A stretch of DNA of 10,274 nt, taken from NCBI GenBank assembly GCA_003024985.2, contig PXIH01S0032352.1; one strand, written 5' to 3'. Positions 1 through 8,229 of the stretch are shown here, in pieces (position 1 is the first letter of the stretch; the number at the start of each line of letters is the position of its first letter). The translations under genes were made by a program, and so were the position numbers. The notes below the pieces were generated by a model, which saw only the letters and a list, made by a program, of their open reading frames with translations, was not told the origin of the DNA and did no database searches. This DNA comes from Euperipatoides rowelli. Lineage: Eukaryota; Onychophora; Udeonychophora; Euonychophora; Peripatopsidae.

Positions 1-290
1 CCCTCCCCAAGGCAAAGCTCCAGACGCAATTGTAAAAATGTTTGAAAATTTTCACCCTCTTTACGTAAAAGTGCAAAAGCAAATTTTGAAAAATTAATGA
101 ATATAAGCACAGCTCGGGTAAAGATGCCAAATTTTGAAAAATGAATGAATATATAAGAGCATCTTGGGTAAGAACGCCAGTCAAATTTTGAAAAATGATT
201 GGATATATAAAAACCTCTTTGGTAAAGGCACTAGCCAAATTTTCTAAAATGAATGAATAAAAGCATGCAATTTTGACAGCGAGTTTAAGA
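1..290. repeat. Degenerate minisatellite, about 54-bp unit
   Basis: A diverged tandem array. Each unit begins with CAAATTTTGAAAAATGAATG or a variant, followed by ATATATAA and then a CTCTTTGGTAAAGGCAC-like block. Unit starts are at about 27, 80, 128, 182 and 236, giving spacings of 53, 48, 54 and 54. The first unit is the most diverged (AATTGTAAAAATG) and the last fades out near 280. The array probably continues to the left of the window, because bases 1-26 resemble the end of a unit. No open frame runs through it. The unit is non-coding; whether it belongs to a transposon interior or a satellite cannot be seen here. Confidence 0.75.
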
Positions 291-299
291 TAGACTAAA

Positions 300-994
300 A
301 AAATATTATTATAAGTAAATCAAATATCATATCAAATCATTGTAAAAAATTCATAACTCCTAGATTTTTGTTGTTGTGTGGTTGAGCTTTCATAGGATAA
401 ACATTATGTATCCCTCTCCTCATCTTTCAAAAAGAAAAAAAAAAAAAACTCAGGATTTTCCCCAATTAGAAATTACGAGGCATTGAGTGTTTAGGAGAGA
501 TTCAAAGTTTAGCAATGTTATTTGGAATGTCAGTAAGTTCAACAGTACTCATCTTAAGTCACATTCAACTTTTTGATAAATGTGAAACATACAATCTTAA
601 AATTATTTTTAGTATGGAAATAATTTTTTTAAATGATTACAGCTAGGTTTAAAATATGTAGATTGTTCCAGTAATTCCAATTGGAATCTTAATGCAGAAG
701 CTAATTTAAATATTTTTTTATCAATGGATATGATATTGTAGGAAGATGAAAGAATTAAAATTTAAGATTTTATTAGCAATCTAGTTGGCTAGATTATACG
801 AAATAGCAGCAAAGCAGTTGTGAAAATTGGTTTTATTATAGTAACATAACTTTGAACAGCATAAAAGAAATACATTAAACCTAATATGATACGAACAATA
901 AGTAATAAAAAATAATATGAAAAAGATAAACTGCTTATTTCATATTCAAGTTATAATTTGTATTAAGTTATAAAAATTATGAACTTAATCTATA
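300..994. other. AT-rich stretch without recognisable genes
   Basis: Dense A/T sequence with poly-A runs (for example 431-449). One open frame at about 484-640 on the plus strand is roughly 58 codons long, but it has no splice or start context that sets it apart from chance. I see no transposon ends or RNA genes here. Confidence 0.6.
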
Positions 995-1002
995 GACTAC
1001 AC

Positions 1003-1561
1003 CAAGCATGGGCAATCCCTGGCCCACTGGTCCAGTATGGGCCACAACATTATTGGGTACAGCCCACACTTTCTTAAGTTAATATCAATGAAAATAGACT
1101 ATTAATTTATTTTAGCATAAAATGGTTAGCCAATGTACATAACCAAGCACCATACATATAGGTTACATGTTATAACTGCTAGATATTCACCATCAAATCT
1201 GGTTTATTTTACATAGGCCTATACTGTATTTGGAAATAATTTTGAAATAGTTTTATTTTATCTAACATACTATCGTGTAATTACTTTGTTGTTTTACTCA
1301 AATACTGATTAAAAATTGAAGTTGCAAACTAAACATTCTAATTTTTTGGTAAATAAAATAATTATTGAAAATGATAACTATGATTAAAATGTTATATGAT
1401 GACACATTAAATTTCTAAAAAAAAAAAATCCACTTGTGACACACTTTTGAAAGCAGTTTGCTTGCTGTTACTCTTTCTACCAAGGCCTACCCTCATGTAC
1501 ATCTATATGTTTTTTAAAATAATACATCTGGCCTGTTATTCATAAACATTGCCCATACCTG
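1003..1561. mobile_element. Non-autonomous hAT-type element, 559 bp
   Basis: The left end reads CAAGCATGGGCAAT and the right end, read inward on the other strand, reads CAGGTATGGGCAAT. These are imperfect terminal inverted repeats of the hAT type (CAGGGRTGGGCAA class). Just inside each end lie GGCC-rich words (TGGCCCACTGGTCC, and GGCCAGATG on the other strand), also typical of this class. The flanks form an 8-bp target duplication with one mismatch, GACTACAC (995-1002) and GCCTACAC (1562-1569), as expected for hAT. The interior is AT-rich with stops in all frames, so no transposase is encoded and movement would have needed one in trans. End and duplication mismatches suggest an old copy. Superfamily assignment rests on ends and duplication length alone. 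Confidence 0.8.
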
Positions 1562-1610
1562 GCCTACACAAAATAAAATAAAAATTAATTTCTAAAAGTT
1601 ATAATCTTAC

Positions 1611-1652
1611 CACTCTGAGGACTGACCACTCAAAATGTCTAAGTTACAATGA
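1611..1652 (-). CDS. Possible small internal exon (hypothetical)
   Basis: On the minus strand a strong donor, G|GTAAGA, follows base 1611. Two acceptors are possible: TTTATCAG before 1652 (42-bp exon) or TAACTTAG before 1638 (28-bp exon). Both keep one open frame reading ILSGQSSE near the end. With the 28-bp version the phase matches the exon candidate at 3524-3625: one base left over there and two needed here, making an Asp codon. The exon is very short and splice motifs of this quality occur by chance in AT-rich DNA. No protein family is recognised. It lies 41 bp from the target duplication of the hAT element. Confidence 0.2.
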
Positions 1653-3523
1653 CTGATAAATTTTTTGTCTTTTTAATATAAAGAATATATATTCTAAGAA
1701 ATATTTTTTTGACAGAAAAAAAAGATACCGGTACAAACAACATTATAAATATGCCTACCTCTAAATACCGCAATATTAAAACAAGATTCCATAAGAAAAA
1801 TATATGGAATATATATATTTAAATGAACATTAATTAAGCATTTATGAGTTCATAATAAATTATTATAATTTTTAGCATACTTAAAATATTTTTCAACCAT
1901 TATTAAAAATGAAATTTTAAGCCATAAACTCATCTAACTCACTTGGTGGGAGATTGGTACTGTAATGGATTTAGAAATCTTGATCAATTCCCATAACTCA
2001 ATGAGTTATTCATAATAACTAAGCTACTAAAAATAGGCTGTTGACTTAAGTACATTTAAAAAGATACTGGGATATCCCCTTGTCTTTAATTTAAAAACTA
2101 TTCATTAACGAAATAGGCAAATTGGGAAAAGGTTAGTTTGTTAGATGCACTTTGGAATGTCTACAATGCCTATTAGATTTTTTTTGTTTATTTGCTAATC
2201 ATTTCTGGGATCCAATTTTCCAATGACATTTTTTATACAGAGAGTTCAAAAAAGTTTCTCCACAGTGAATATAGCCTAGACTATATGAGGTGTTTGTCAA
2301 TAAATGTAGAAAATAGCATTATGCCTCAAAAACAAGGGACAATACTTTACACACTTATTAATGTAAATAAGTAGCCTACAGTATGTAACAAATTTTATTT
2401 TATGTAATCTAAATAGAGTGTTTAAAAAAATTACAGTATGCTTTCATATTAGCACATACTGTATTTAATCACTGTGGAGGGACATTTTTCAAACTTATTG
2501 TAAAAAAATAAGTATAAGTATAATCTATATTTATATTTATAGATTTCAGATAAAATTTTAGTTTTTATCATAAAAATCATTACAACTGGAAACAATGAAT
2601 TTCACAGACTTCATAAAATGGTATTACCGGTATATGAAATAAATCATAGAAAGCCTTAATTTATTATGGCTAAGAAAAGGGGATATGTTTTTTTGTTTGG
2701 ACATATTCCAGGATTCTTTTTATAACTACCCCAGTTAACCATCATAATAAATTAGCTCTTCCATCCCTTTCCCACCTCCTCTCAAAATGATCAATGCTGT
2801 TTCTGTAAGGAAGATCAAGTGTTCAGTGCATTATATAAATGCCCAAAGATAATACTTTCAAATACCAACAAAAAATTCAAAAGACTTTTTTTTTATTAAA
2901 TTAAAATATATTGTCTACAGCATGTTTACTATGTTATTTATGCAATGTATGGTAATATTTTTTAAATATGATGTACATATTTAATGTATGCAAATTTTAA
3001 AAAATATATTAAAATTGATATATTAAAAAAAACAAAAACAGTATCAATTATGTTTTTGTCATGATGAAAAGAATTCCCCCATACCTCTCTCTCTCTCTTA
3101 AAAAAAAAAAAGTGTTGCACAGTGAAGGATTCTAAAAAAATCACAGAAAATAATAACTTGGAGATAAAATTTACTTAAGACAATACCCTTTTTTATAAGA
3201 CCCACGATAATGCAAAATTTAAAAACCAGTGTTAAAAAATTATTTATACATATAGGGAAACAATCCTGCCTTTTTATTAAAAAAGAGCTAGGACATCAAG
3301 TGAATCTGTTCGCATAGAGTATCACAGAATCGAGAAGTAAACAAACCTAAAAACAAAAAAGGTCAATACTACTATACGATTAATTTAACAATTCAATGGC
3401 GTCATTAGTTCAACATATCATCATGGCAATGTCCTCAGAGTGTTAACTCCATTTTTTTTTTTAAACTATGATTTTAGGATTAACGGGGCTATAAATTTGA
3501 CTAAATTAGAAATTAAAACATAC
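1653..3523. other. AT-rich DNA, probably intron or intergenic
   Basis: No gene, transposon end or RNA gene is seen. It holds small perfect stems that are common in AT-rich DNA (tacagtatg at 2432-2440 with catactgta at 2455-2463; attccata with tatggaat near 1787-1816), several long A or T runs and one CT microsatellite. The open frames of about 60 codons at 2192-2374 (plus) and 2962-3144 (minus) have biased, repeat-derived composition. I regard them as chance. Confidence 0.55.
3085..3111. repeat. (CT)n microsatellite followed by poly-A
   Basis: About seven CT units (3085-3098) run directly into twelve A residues (3100-3111). Simple sequence only. On the minus strand it forms the Phe/Arg/Glu-rich part of a spurious short frame. 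Confidence 0.9.
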
Positions 3524-3625
3524 CAATGAAGGCATGAGGCTGTGACTCAGAAAGTTGATGGCTTCGCTGTAACGTCCGATCATTTAGTGCCCTGAGATTC
3601 TCATCACTTTTATGTTCCTTATGGT
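3524..3625 (-). CDS. Candidate internal coding exon, unknown protein
   Basis: On the minus strand a 102-bp block is open in one frame and bounded by good splice signals. The acceptor is a pyrimidine-rich tract ending GCCCATGTCCAG before 3625; the donor is TTG|GTATGT after 3524. The other two frames have stops. The open frame starts two bases in and leaves one base at the end, so the exon is symmetric (phase 1-1) and encodes 33 whole codons. The peptide is hydrophilic and charged, running from HKEHKSDENLRALN to SQPHAFI, with no membrane segment or motif I recognise. Its G+C is clearly higher than the AT-rich flanks. A 102-bp symmetric exon could be a cassette exon. The rest of the gene would lie mostly outside the window, with a possible small downstream exon near 1611. 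I cannot name the protein. The alternative is a chance open segment; the combination of splice sites, composition and frame favours an exon. Confidence 0.5.
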
Positions 3626-4187
3626 CTGGACATGGGCAACCAAACAATATAGAAACAATTTTCAGTTTGAAAATATGAAATATTATATTTATAAGTAAAC
3701 ACTTTAATTACAATGATTAAAGTGTAAGTAAAAAAAAATAAACAATGCAAAAATCTACTAAATAAACTAAATTAGATAAAGAATACATGTTTTTGTGTTA
3801 TAATCTTTTTTTTTTTCATTTTCGTTCTAGTAATAAGAGAATGTGCTTGCTTTGTCCATCTGTCCTGTTATGGGACAACATGCATGTGTATGAGTAGGGA
3901 TTACATTATTAATCTAGTAAAATGTTCAGATTACAATAAAATTTTAGTGAAATTTTAATGGTAAAATAGGGCAAATTTGGATTAAATTGATTATGGAAAG
4001 ACTTGATTACTTTTGAAAATTATATTTTAACAAAAATAAAATGCAATAAATGACTTAAGTCACAGCTTATATATTACGGTATTATTATTATTATTACTGT
4101 TTCATTTTTATTTGGCTGAAGGTGGTTCTATGGTGTTTAGTTTCCATAATGGGTTTGGAAAAATGTTCTGAATTAAACAGCAAGGCA
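3626..4187. other. AT-rich stretch without a supported gene
   Basis: Holds a long T run (3806-3818) leading into a good-looking plus-strand acceptor (CATTTTCGTTCTAG, ending at 3830) and 21 open codons ending in TAG near 3895. This is too little to call an exon. It also holds an (ATT)n microsatellite at 4080-4096. Nothing else is recognisable. Confidence 0.5.
4080..4096. repeat. (ATT)n microsatellite
   Basis: Uninterrupted TTA/ATT units over about 17 bases. Confidence 0.9.
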
Positions 4188-4681
4188 TTATGCACCAGGG
4201 CTAGAAATTATAATTTTTTGGTAGTAGCCCACTGGACTACCACTCTTAATGTACCAGTAGCCTGGGTTTTTTTTTAGTAGCCCAGATTTTATGTAGAAAA
4301 ACAATTCAAATAAACACAACATTTTTGCTTGTTTATTTTTTTTATTATTTTAATACATGCAAAGTTGATACCCTAATAAGTCTACAATAATTCTATTGCA
4401 AGTATTTTTTATTGTAAATAAAAATACAATTTTTTTTATTTTGTATCAATTGAATTGTTAAAGCAATCGTGAGTCAAATTTGCCATTAGCCAATAGGCTA
4501 TAGCCAAATTCAAATATACTTCACAGATGTACATTACAGAGTGCAGACTAATGTAAAACTGCTATATTTTTTAATTTTCAATTTTGATGCTATTTTATAT
4601 AAAATTACAATAAACCCTGAAAGTCCGCCTAGTCCGAACATAAAAATAGTTTTTTTTTATCATAGAATGCAGAAAGTGGGA

Positions 4682-4727
4682 GGTCTGAGATCCAGACGCT
4701 AGTACTTTAGCGGCTGGATCTCAGACC
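4682..4727. repeat. Perfect 14-bp-arm hairpin inside the hAT-type element
   Basis: GGTCTGAGATCCAG (4682-4695) pairs perfectly with CTGGATCTCAGACC (4714-4727). After an A/G mismatch, CGCT (4697-4700) pairs with AGCG (4709-4712) around an 8-base loop. It is GC-richer than the rest of the element. The inner word AGCGTCTGGATCTC is the same as the terminal word of the foldback element at 7638-8047, so it may be a collapsed pair of ends from that family nested here. Confidence 0.85.
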
Positions 4728-4752
4728 AACCATTATCCTTCAAATGATCAAA

Positions 4753-4770
4753 TTTTTTTTTTTTTTTTTT
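4753..4770. repeat. Poly-T run (18)
   Basis: Eighteen consecutive T in the interior of the 4196-4976 element. Confidence 0.95.
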
Positions 4771-4984
4771 AAAAGGCTTAAGTTATATAGAAATTCTGTA
4801 CAATATGAACAGAGCTTGGTCCAGATTAATTTGTAATAGAGTGGTTTTACTGTATTTATTTATTTATTTTACATTTTTACTGGTAGCCTGATGGGCTACC
4901 TCAAACTAGCAAGTAGTAGCCCAACCAAGTTATTAGTAGCCTCAGGCTACTGGGCTACCACTAATTTCGAGCCCTGTTAGGCAC

Positions 4985-5427
4985 ACAACTGAATGTTATT
5001 CTCGGACCTTCTCATTCCAGGAGGAATTTTAGAGCTTTTTAAATCACCCAAAGAAAAACACAACGGTTCAATTCATTCTTATTCCCATGAATGTGGAAAC
5101 AACTTAAAAATATGCACTTTGCTCACTGAAATTTTTTTAAAGTCAGTTATAATGGGATTTTCATAAAGGCTACTAATGAGTGAAAGCATTTTCAATGACA
5201 GGAGGTGATTAAATGATTTATGGTCATGCAAATGTATGATTTTCTAAACAATTATTTCCAAATGAATATGTTGAGCAAGTGAAAACCCTAGATTTTCATT
5301 CTCAAATGTGATCAATTCAGGAATCAATCAGATACCATAAACTAAAATATGAAATGAAAAAAAAATGTTTGAAGTTTAAAAATAAATTAAATGAAGAATG
5401 AAATTAAATTATCAGATCCAGTGAATC
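4985..5427. other. AT-rich stretch without recognisable genes
   Basis: A plus-strand open frame at about 4993-5169 (roughly 58 codons) follows an acceptor-like CTTCTCATTCCAG, but it has no supporting donor and no recognisable similarity. Nothing else stands out. Confidence 0.5.
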
Positions 5428-5429
5428 TA

Positions 5430-5670
5430 TGGGTTTATCACATTTCTAACAGATAGGAACCAATGAAAAGCAACTCTATTGCAAGTTGGATTTTATATTA
5501 AAAAGCTTATTCTCCGAACAGTTTGTTTTATGAAAATGAGAATAGTCATCGTTCTCATTTTCATAAAATAAATTGTTCAGAGAGTAAGCTTTTAAATCTA
5601 CAAATCCAACTTGCAATTGAGTTGCTTTTCATTTGTTCCTATCTGTTTTAGAAATGTTGTGATAAACCCA
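5430..5670. mobile_element. Palindromic MITE-like element flanked by TA
   Basis: Almost the whole 241 bp folds back on itself. The left arm (5430-5542) and right arm (5552-5670) match at roughly 90% with a few small indels, around a 9-base loop. The innermost 17 bp of each arm (TTTTATGAAAATGAGAA) are perfect. The outer 13 bp of each arm are TGGGTTTATCACA, and each is bordered by TA (5428-5429 and 5671-5672), consistent with Tc1/mariner-type insertion. Weaker pairing goes on about 10 bp beyond the TA (AGTG with CACT), so the true ends could lie near 5418 and 5683, for which no target duplication is visible. It has no coding capacity. A transcript through it would form a long double-stranded hairpin. 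Confidence 0.75.
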
Positions 5671-5672
5671 TA

Positions 5673-6778
5673 GACATGCACTAGTTCCTTTTTATTTCCC
5701 ATGGAAAGAGATGAACAAAGTCTATGGAAATAAACATAAATGCAATCATATTTTCATATTTTCTATTTCTCTACTTTGAAAAGAGAGGTAATGGCTTTTA
5801 GGTAGTATTTCCCCAATAACCATAGAGATCTTTTAGTGTGTTAAAAGTCTTAATCAATGTCATATAGTGAAACGATTCCTTATGAAAACTTGAAATAGGT
5901 ATTTGAAAGAGAGAATGGGCTTGAGGTATGCGGCCCTCTGTCCCAAATTGTAATTTTTCTTTTCTTTGCTTAGACCATAAAGAGGGACTCATTTTATTTA
6001 GAAAGCACTAGATTGATTTAAGAAATTCTACTCTATCTACTGAAAGGAAACAGTGAAATGTATCAAACTTTGAAGTAACATTTTCATATGACTTTAATAA
6101 AAAAAATAATTTGCGACTTTGATAAATAAAGAATTTGAACTAACTATAACATTAATTCCTAAAAAAAACCCTTTTTATAGTTTAATCATGTAAATGGACC
6201 CTATATCCTTTTAGGGCTAAGGCTCCATAGATGTACTAATTGAATCTGTACATAAATCTAGTTAATAAAGGCAATATAATAAAAATAATAATAAAAAAAC
6301 TACTTCCAAGCCAAGCCAATAAATTGAACCGATTGCTCTATATTATGTTTTGCTAAAGTATAAGCATCAGACAAGACAATAAAATCACAAAGATAAAGTT
6401 GACCACTTAATCCATGTCAAGTGTACCATTGTAAAATACACTATTATCTACAATTTGTCAATGCAAATTTTATTTAGATATGAAGTGGTCATTGTATGTA
6501 ATGAATTTATTCAGTTTCAAAAGCACATTTCTTTCAATATACCTAATTGTAATGGGTGACTAACAAACATAGTATTATAGTTATCTTAAGAATACTTGTA
6601 GTGTTATCAATTTAGCAGTATTTAATGATTTTTGTGCCGTTATTTATAAACATCCTTGAATATTTTTTCATGACAAATGCACACCAAAAAAACATCCTTA
6701 ATTTTTATGACACACACATATGTCCTTATAATTAAAAAAAAAAAGGATTAACCATTTACTTTTCAAATTACAGTAGGT
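5673..6778. other. AT-rich stretch without a supported gene
   Basis: A 64-codon minus-strand frame (5798-5992) sits in slightly GC-richer sequence, but it shows no family resemblance or clear splice context and I treat it as unassigned. A 9-bp inverted pair (TGACCACTT at 6400-6408, AAGTGGTCA at 6483-6491) is too short to call an element. Poly-A runs occur near 6736. No RNA gene is seen. Confidence 0.5.
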
Positions 6779-6860
6779 CAGGGCTCACGCTAGGGGGAAT
6801 GTCTCTCCTTGATTCCTAACATAGGGGGAGATTAGGTGATCTAAAGGGAGATGCGCAAAT
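6779..6860 (+). mobile_element. Solo left terminus of a hAT-like element
   Basis: Starts CAGGGCTCACGCTAGGGGG after an AT-rich flank. It is followed by repeated GGGGGA/GGGAGA words (6794, 6823, 6845) that look like subterminal repeats. The first eight bases, CAGGGCTC, match the other hAT-type family in this window. No matching right end (GAGCCCTG) is found downstream, so the copy appears truncated or rearranged. The extent given is only the recognisable part. Confidence 0.4.
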
Positions 6861-7164
6861 AGCCAAATACAGCGGTGAGAATTGCTACAAAGAATATTTC
6901 CGTCATACATACAACTATAACTGGCTGTTTTTTTTTAATATTAAATTTGGTGATTATATATTAATTGTGGTTGCTGGCACAGTTACCAATGACCTTGATT
7001 ATTGCTACTGTATACTGCGAATGGTTTATTTTAAACTTTCAATTTAGTGGTGTGATGGTTATAATATGTACATGAAAAGAAATTACAAAAGTTGCAAGAG
7101 TAAAATCAAAGATAGATTAATTTTGAATTGTGTGTTGTCTTTAGATAAAAACACTTAAATTTTT

Positions 7165-7240
7165 TTTTTAAAAAAATTAGGGGGGGATTTGAGGCCCCAT
7201 CTGCAATCGCCGACCAGCCAACCTAATCAGTCCGCCACTG
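7165..7240 (-). mobile_element. Solo right terminus of another hAT-like element
   Basis: Read from 7240 inward on the minus strand it begins CAGTGGCGGACTGATTAGG, a CAGTGGCGGA-type hAT end. GC-rich subterminal sequence follows (GGCGATTGCAGATGGGGCC). It does not match the end at 6779, and the flanks (CAGTAGGT before 6779, AATAACTC after 7240) are not a target duplication. The two ends therefore probably come from different insertions. Confidence 0.4.
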
Positions 7241-7243
7241 AAT

Positions 7244-7325
7244 AACTCTTGATTTTCTATGCTTTAAACAAGTTGTATGTAATCTAAATGATTAGATGAG
7301 ATTATTTTTATTTCATAAGGAAAAA
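7244..7325 (+). repeat. Direct repeat, copy A
   Basis: AACTCTTGATTTTCTATGCT, then AAACAAGTTG, then ATGATTAGATGAGATTATT, matches copy B at 8230-8309 with substitutions and a gap. Homology starts only four bases after the hAT-like end at 7240, suggesting that insertion cut the repeat there. No coding capacity. It could be a fragment of a dispersed element. Confidence 0.65.
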
Positions 7326-7626
7326 TTAAAAAGTTAAAAGAAAAAAAAAACAAGAAAAATAGAATGAAATATCTATAGAGTATAGTAGGCCTAGATTTTA
7401 AAAATATATAGGCCTATATATTATTATAGGTAGCCTTCTCTATAATATTTAAGGTTTTGTTTTTGACTTTAATCTTTTTAAGACTATAATAAATAATACT
7501 CTTAGTGTAAAAATGATAAAAAAGGTTTATTCCAATTTCCACTTGTTTATTATTAGGGTTAAAGCATTATTATTTATTAAAATTATTACGTAGTGGAATT
7601 ATGATTGGCAGATAAGGTATCAATGA
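7326..7626. other. AT-rich stretch without genes
   Basis: Contains TAGGCCTA-type palindromic words (7387 and 7412) and A runs. Nothing else is recognisable. Confidence 0.6.
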
Positions 7627-7636
7627 TTTTCAAAAC
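7627..7636. repeat. Left 10-bp target-site duplication
   Basis: TTTTCAAAAC immediately left of the foldback element, repeated exactly at 8048-8057. Confidence 0.7.
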
Positions 7637-7637
7637 A

Positions 7638-8047
7638 CTAGTGTCTGGATCACGCATTTCACATCTCAGATCCTCCCATATAATAAAGGTTGTTTATGTG
7701 GTTTCAGTCAGAATTTGATATGAGCTGACAAAAAATAATAATATAGTGAAAATACACATAATTATCAAATATTCTGACATAATAATCAATATTCTAATAT
7801 AAAAACTTAAAATCTATCCTGATAGTTAACCATGATAGTAAAATTTCTGAATTAAATCACGTGGTTGACTAGCAGGCTAGATTTTATGTTTTATATTTAA
7901 TTATTATGTCAGAATATTTTCTTATTAGGTCTATTTTCACTGTATTGTTAATTTTTCCTAGCTCATATCAAAATCTGACTGAAACAACATAAACAATCTT
8001 TTTTATTGAGAGGATCTGAGCTGTGAAATCCGAGATCCAGACGCTTG
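7638..8047. mobile_element. Foldback (Mutator-like) element, about 410 bp
   Basis: A left arm (7638-7834) and right arm (7860-8047) are inverted copies of each other along almost their full length, with scattered substitutions and indels, around a loop of about 25 bases. The ends are CTAGTGTCTGGATC (left) and CAAGCGTCTGGATC (right, read inward). TTTTCAAAAC lies exactly on both sides (7627-7636 and 8048-8057): a 10-bp target duplication. Long terminal inverted repeats with a 9-11 bp duplication are the hallmark of Mutator-like and related foldback elements, which is the basis of this call. There is no transposase, so it is non-autonomous. Arm divergence shows it is not recent. Confidence 0.75.
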
Positions 8048-8057
8048 TTTTCAAAAC
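8048..8057. repeat. Right 10-bp target-site duplication
   Basis: TTTTCAAAAC immediately right of the foldback element, identical to 7627-7636. Confidence 0.7.
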
Positions 8058-8229
8058 GTATACAAGTTTTTATCAATGGATTATTTTATTGTTTTGTGAC
8101 AGATGATCAAAATGAAGCAGCTTAAAATTTTCTAATCCTATTGGACCAATTATCTTCCCTTTCTTTGACCAAATTAAGGTCTGCATGGATGGAGTAAATG
8201 TAAACATGAAATAATCTTTTTTGCGCGGG

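Larger units (their letters stand above)
4196..4976. mobile_element. Non-autonomous hAT-type element with GTAGCC subterminal repeats, 781 bp
   Basis: The ends are CAGGGCTAGAAATTA (left) and, read inward on the other strand, CAGGGCTCGAAATTA (right): a 15-bp terminal inverted repeat with one mismatch. The flanks TTATGCAC (4188-4195) and TTAGGCAC (4977-4984) form an 8-bp target duplication with one mismatch. Both ends carry clusters of GTAGCC/GGCTAC words, about nine in total within the outer 100 bp, some arranged as small palindromes (GTAGCCTGATGGGCTAC at 4884-4900). Subterminal arrays of this kind are known transposase-binding sites in hAT elements. The interior has no transposase frame; it contains a perfect hairpin (4682-4727) and an 18-T run. 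P-type elements also make 8-bp duplications, but the CAGGG ends favour hAT. A second copy of the family begins at 10212. Confidence 0.82.

Noticed and set aside
484-645. Plus-strand frame with a segment (SLAMLFGMSVSSTV) reminiscent of helix-turn-helix proteins
   Set aside because: About 58 codons that turn AT-driven after the first third. The resemblance is too short to support a call.
1938-1970. 17-bp minus-strand segment between an acceptor (CCATTACAG) and a donor (GTGAGT)
   Set aside because: If joined to the neighbouring candidate exons it breaks the reading frame, so it is probably a chance pair of splice motifs.
2192-2374. 60-codon plus-strand open frame
   Set aside because: No recognisable protein, no splice context, and AT-rich composition like its surroundings. 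Expected by chance.
2962-3144. 60-codon minus-strand open frame with FFFF and basic residues
   Set aside because: Its sequence comes from the CT microsatellite and A/T runs, so it is a simple-repeat artefact.
3817-3897. Plus-strand acceptor (T run, then CGTTCTAG) followed by 21 open codons to a stop and later AATAAA
   Set aside because: A terminal exon is conceivable, but T runs and AATAAA are everywhere in this DNA and the peptide is too short to judge.
5060-5075. GGTTCAATTC, like an RNA polymerase III B box
   Set aside because: No A box at the right distance and no tRNA fold, so not a SINE or tRNA gene.
4993-5169. About 58-codon plus-strand frame after an acceptor-like CTTCTCATTCCAG
   Set aside because: No donor, no similarity, and a length within chance for six frames of AT-rich DNA.
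5798-5992. 64-codon minus-strand open frame
   Set aside because: Slightly GC-richer than its surroundings, but with no family resemblance or convincing exon edges. Left unassigned.
6400-6491. 9-bp inverted pair TGACCACTT/AAGTGGTCA, 92 bp end to end
   Set aside because: Short arms, no clear target duplication and no internal pairing, so not distinguishable from chance.
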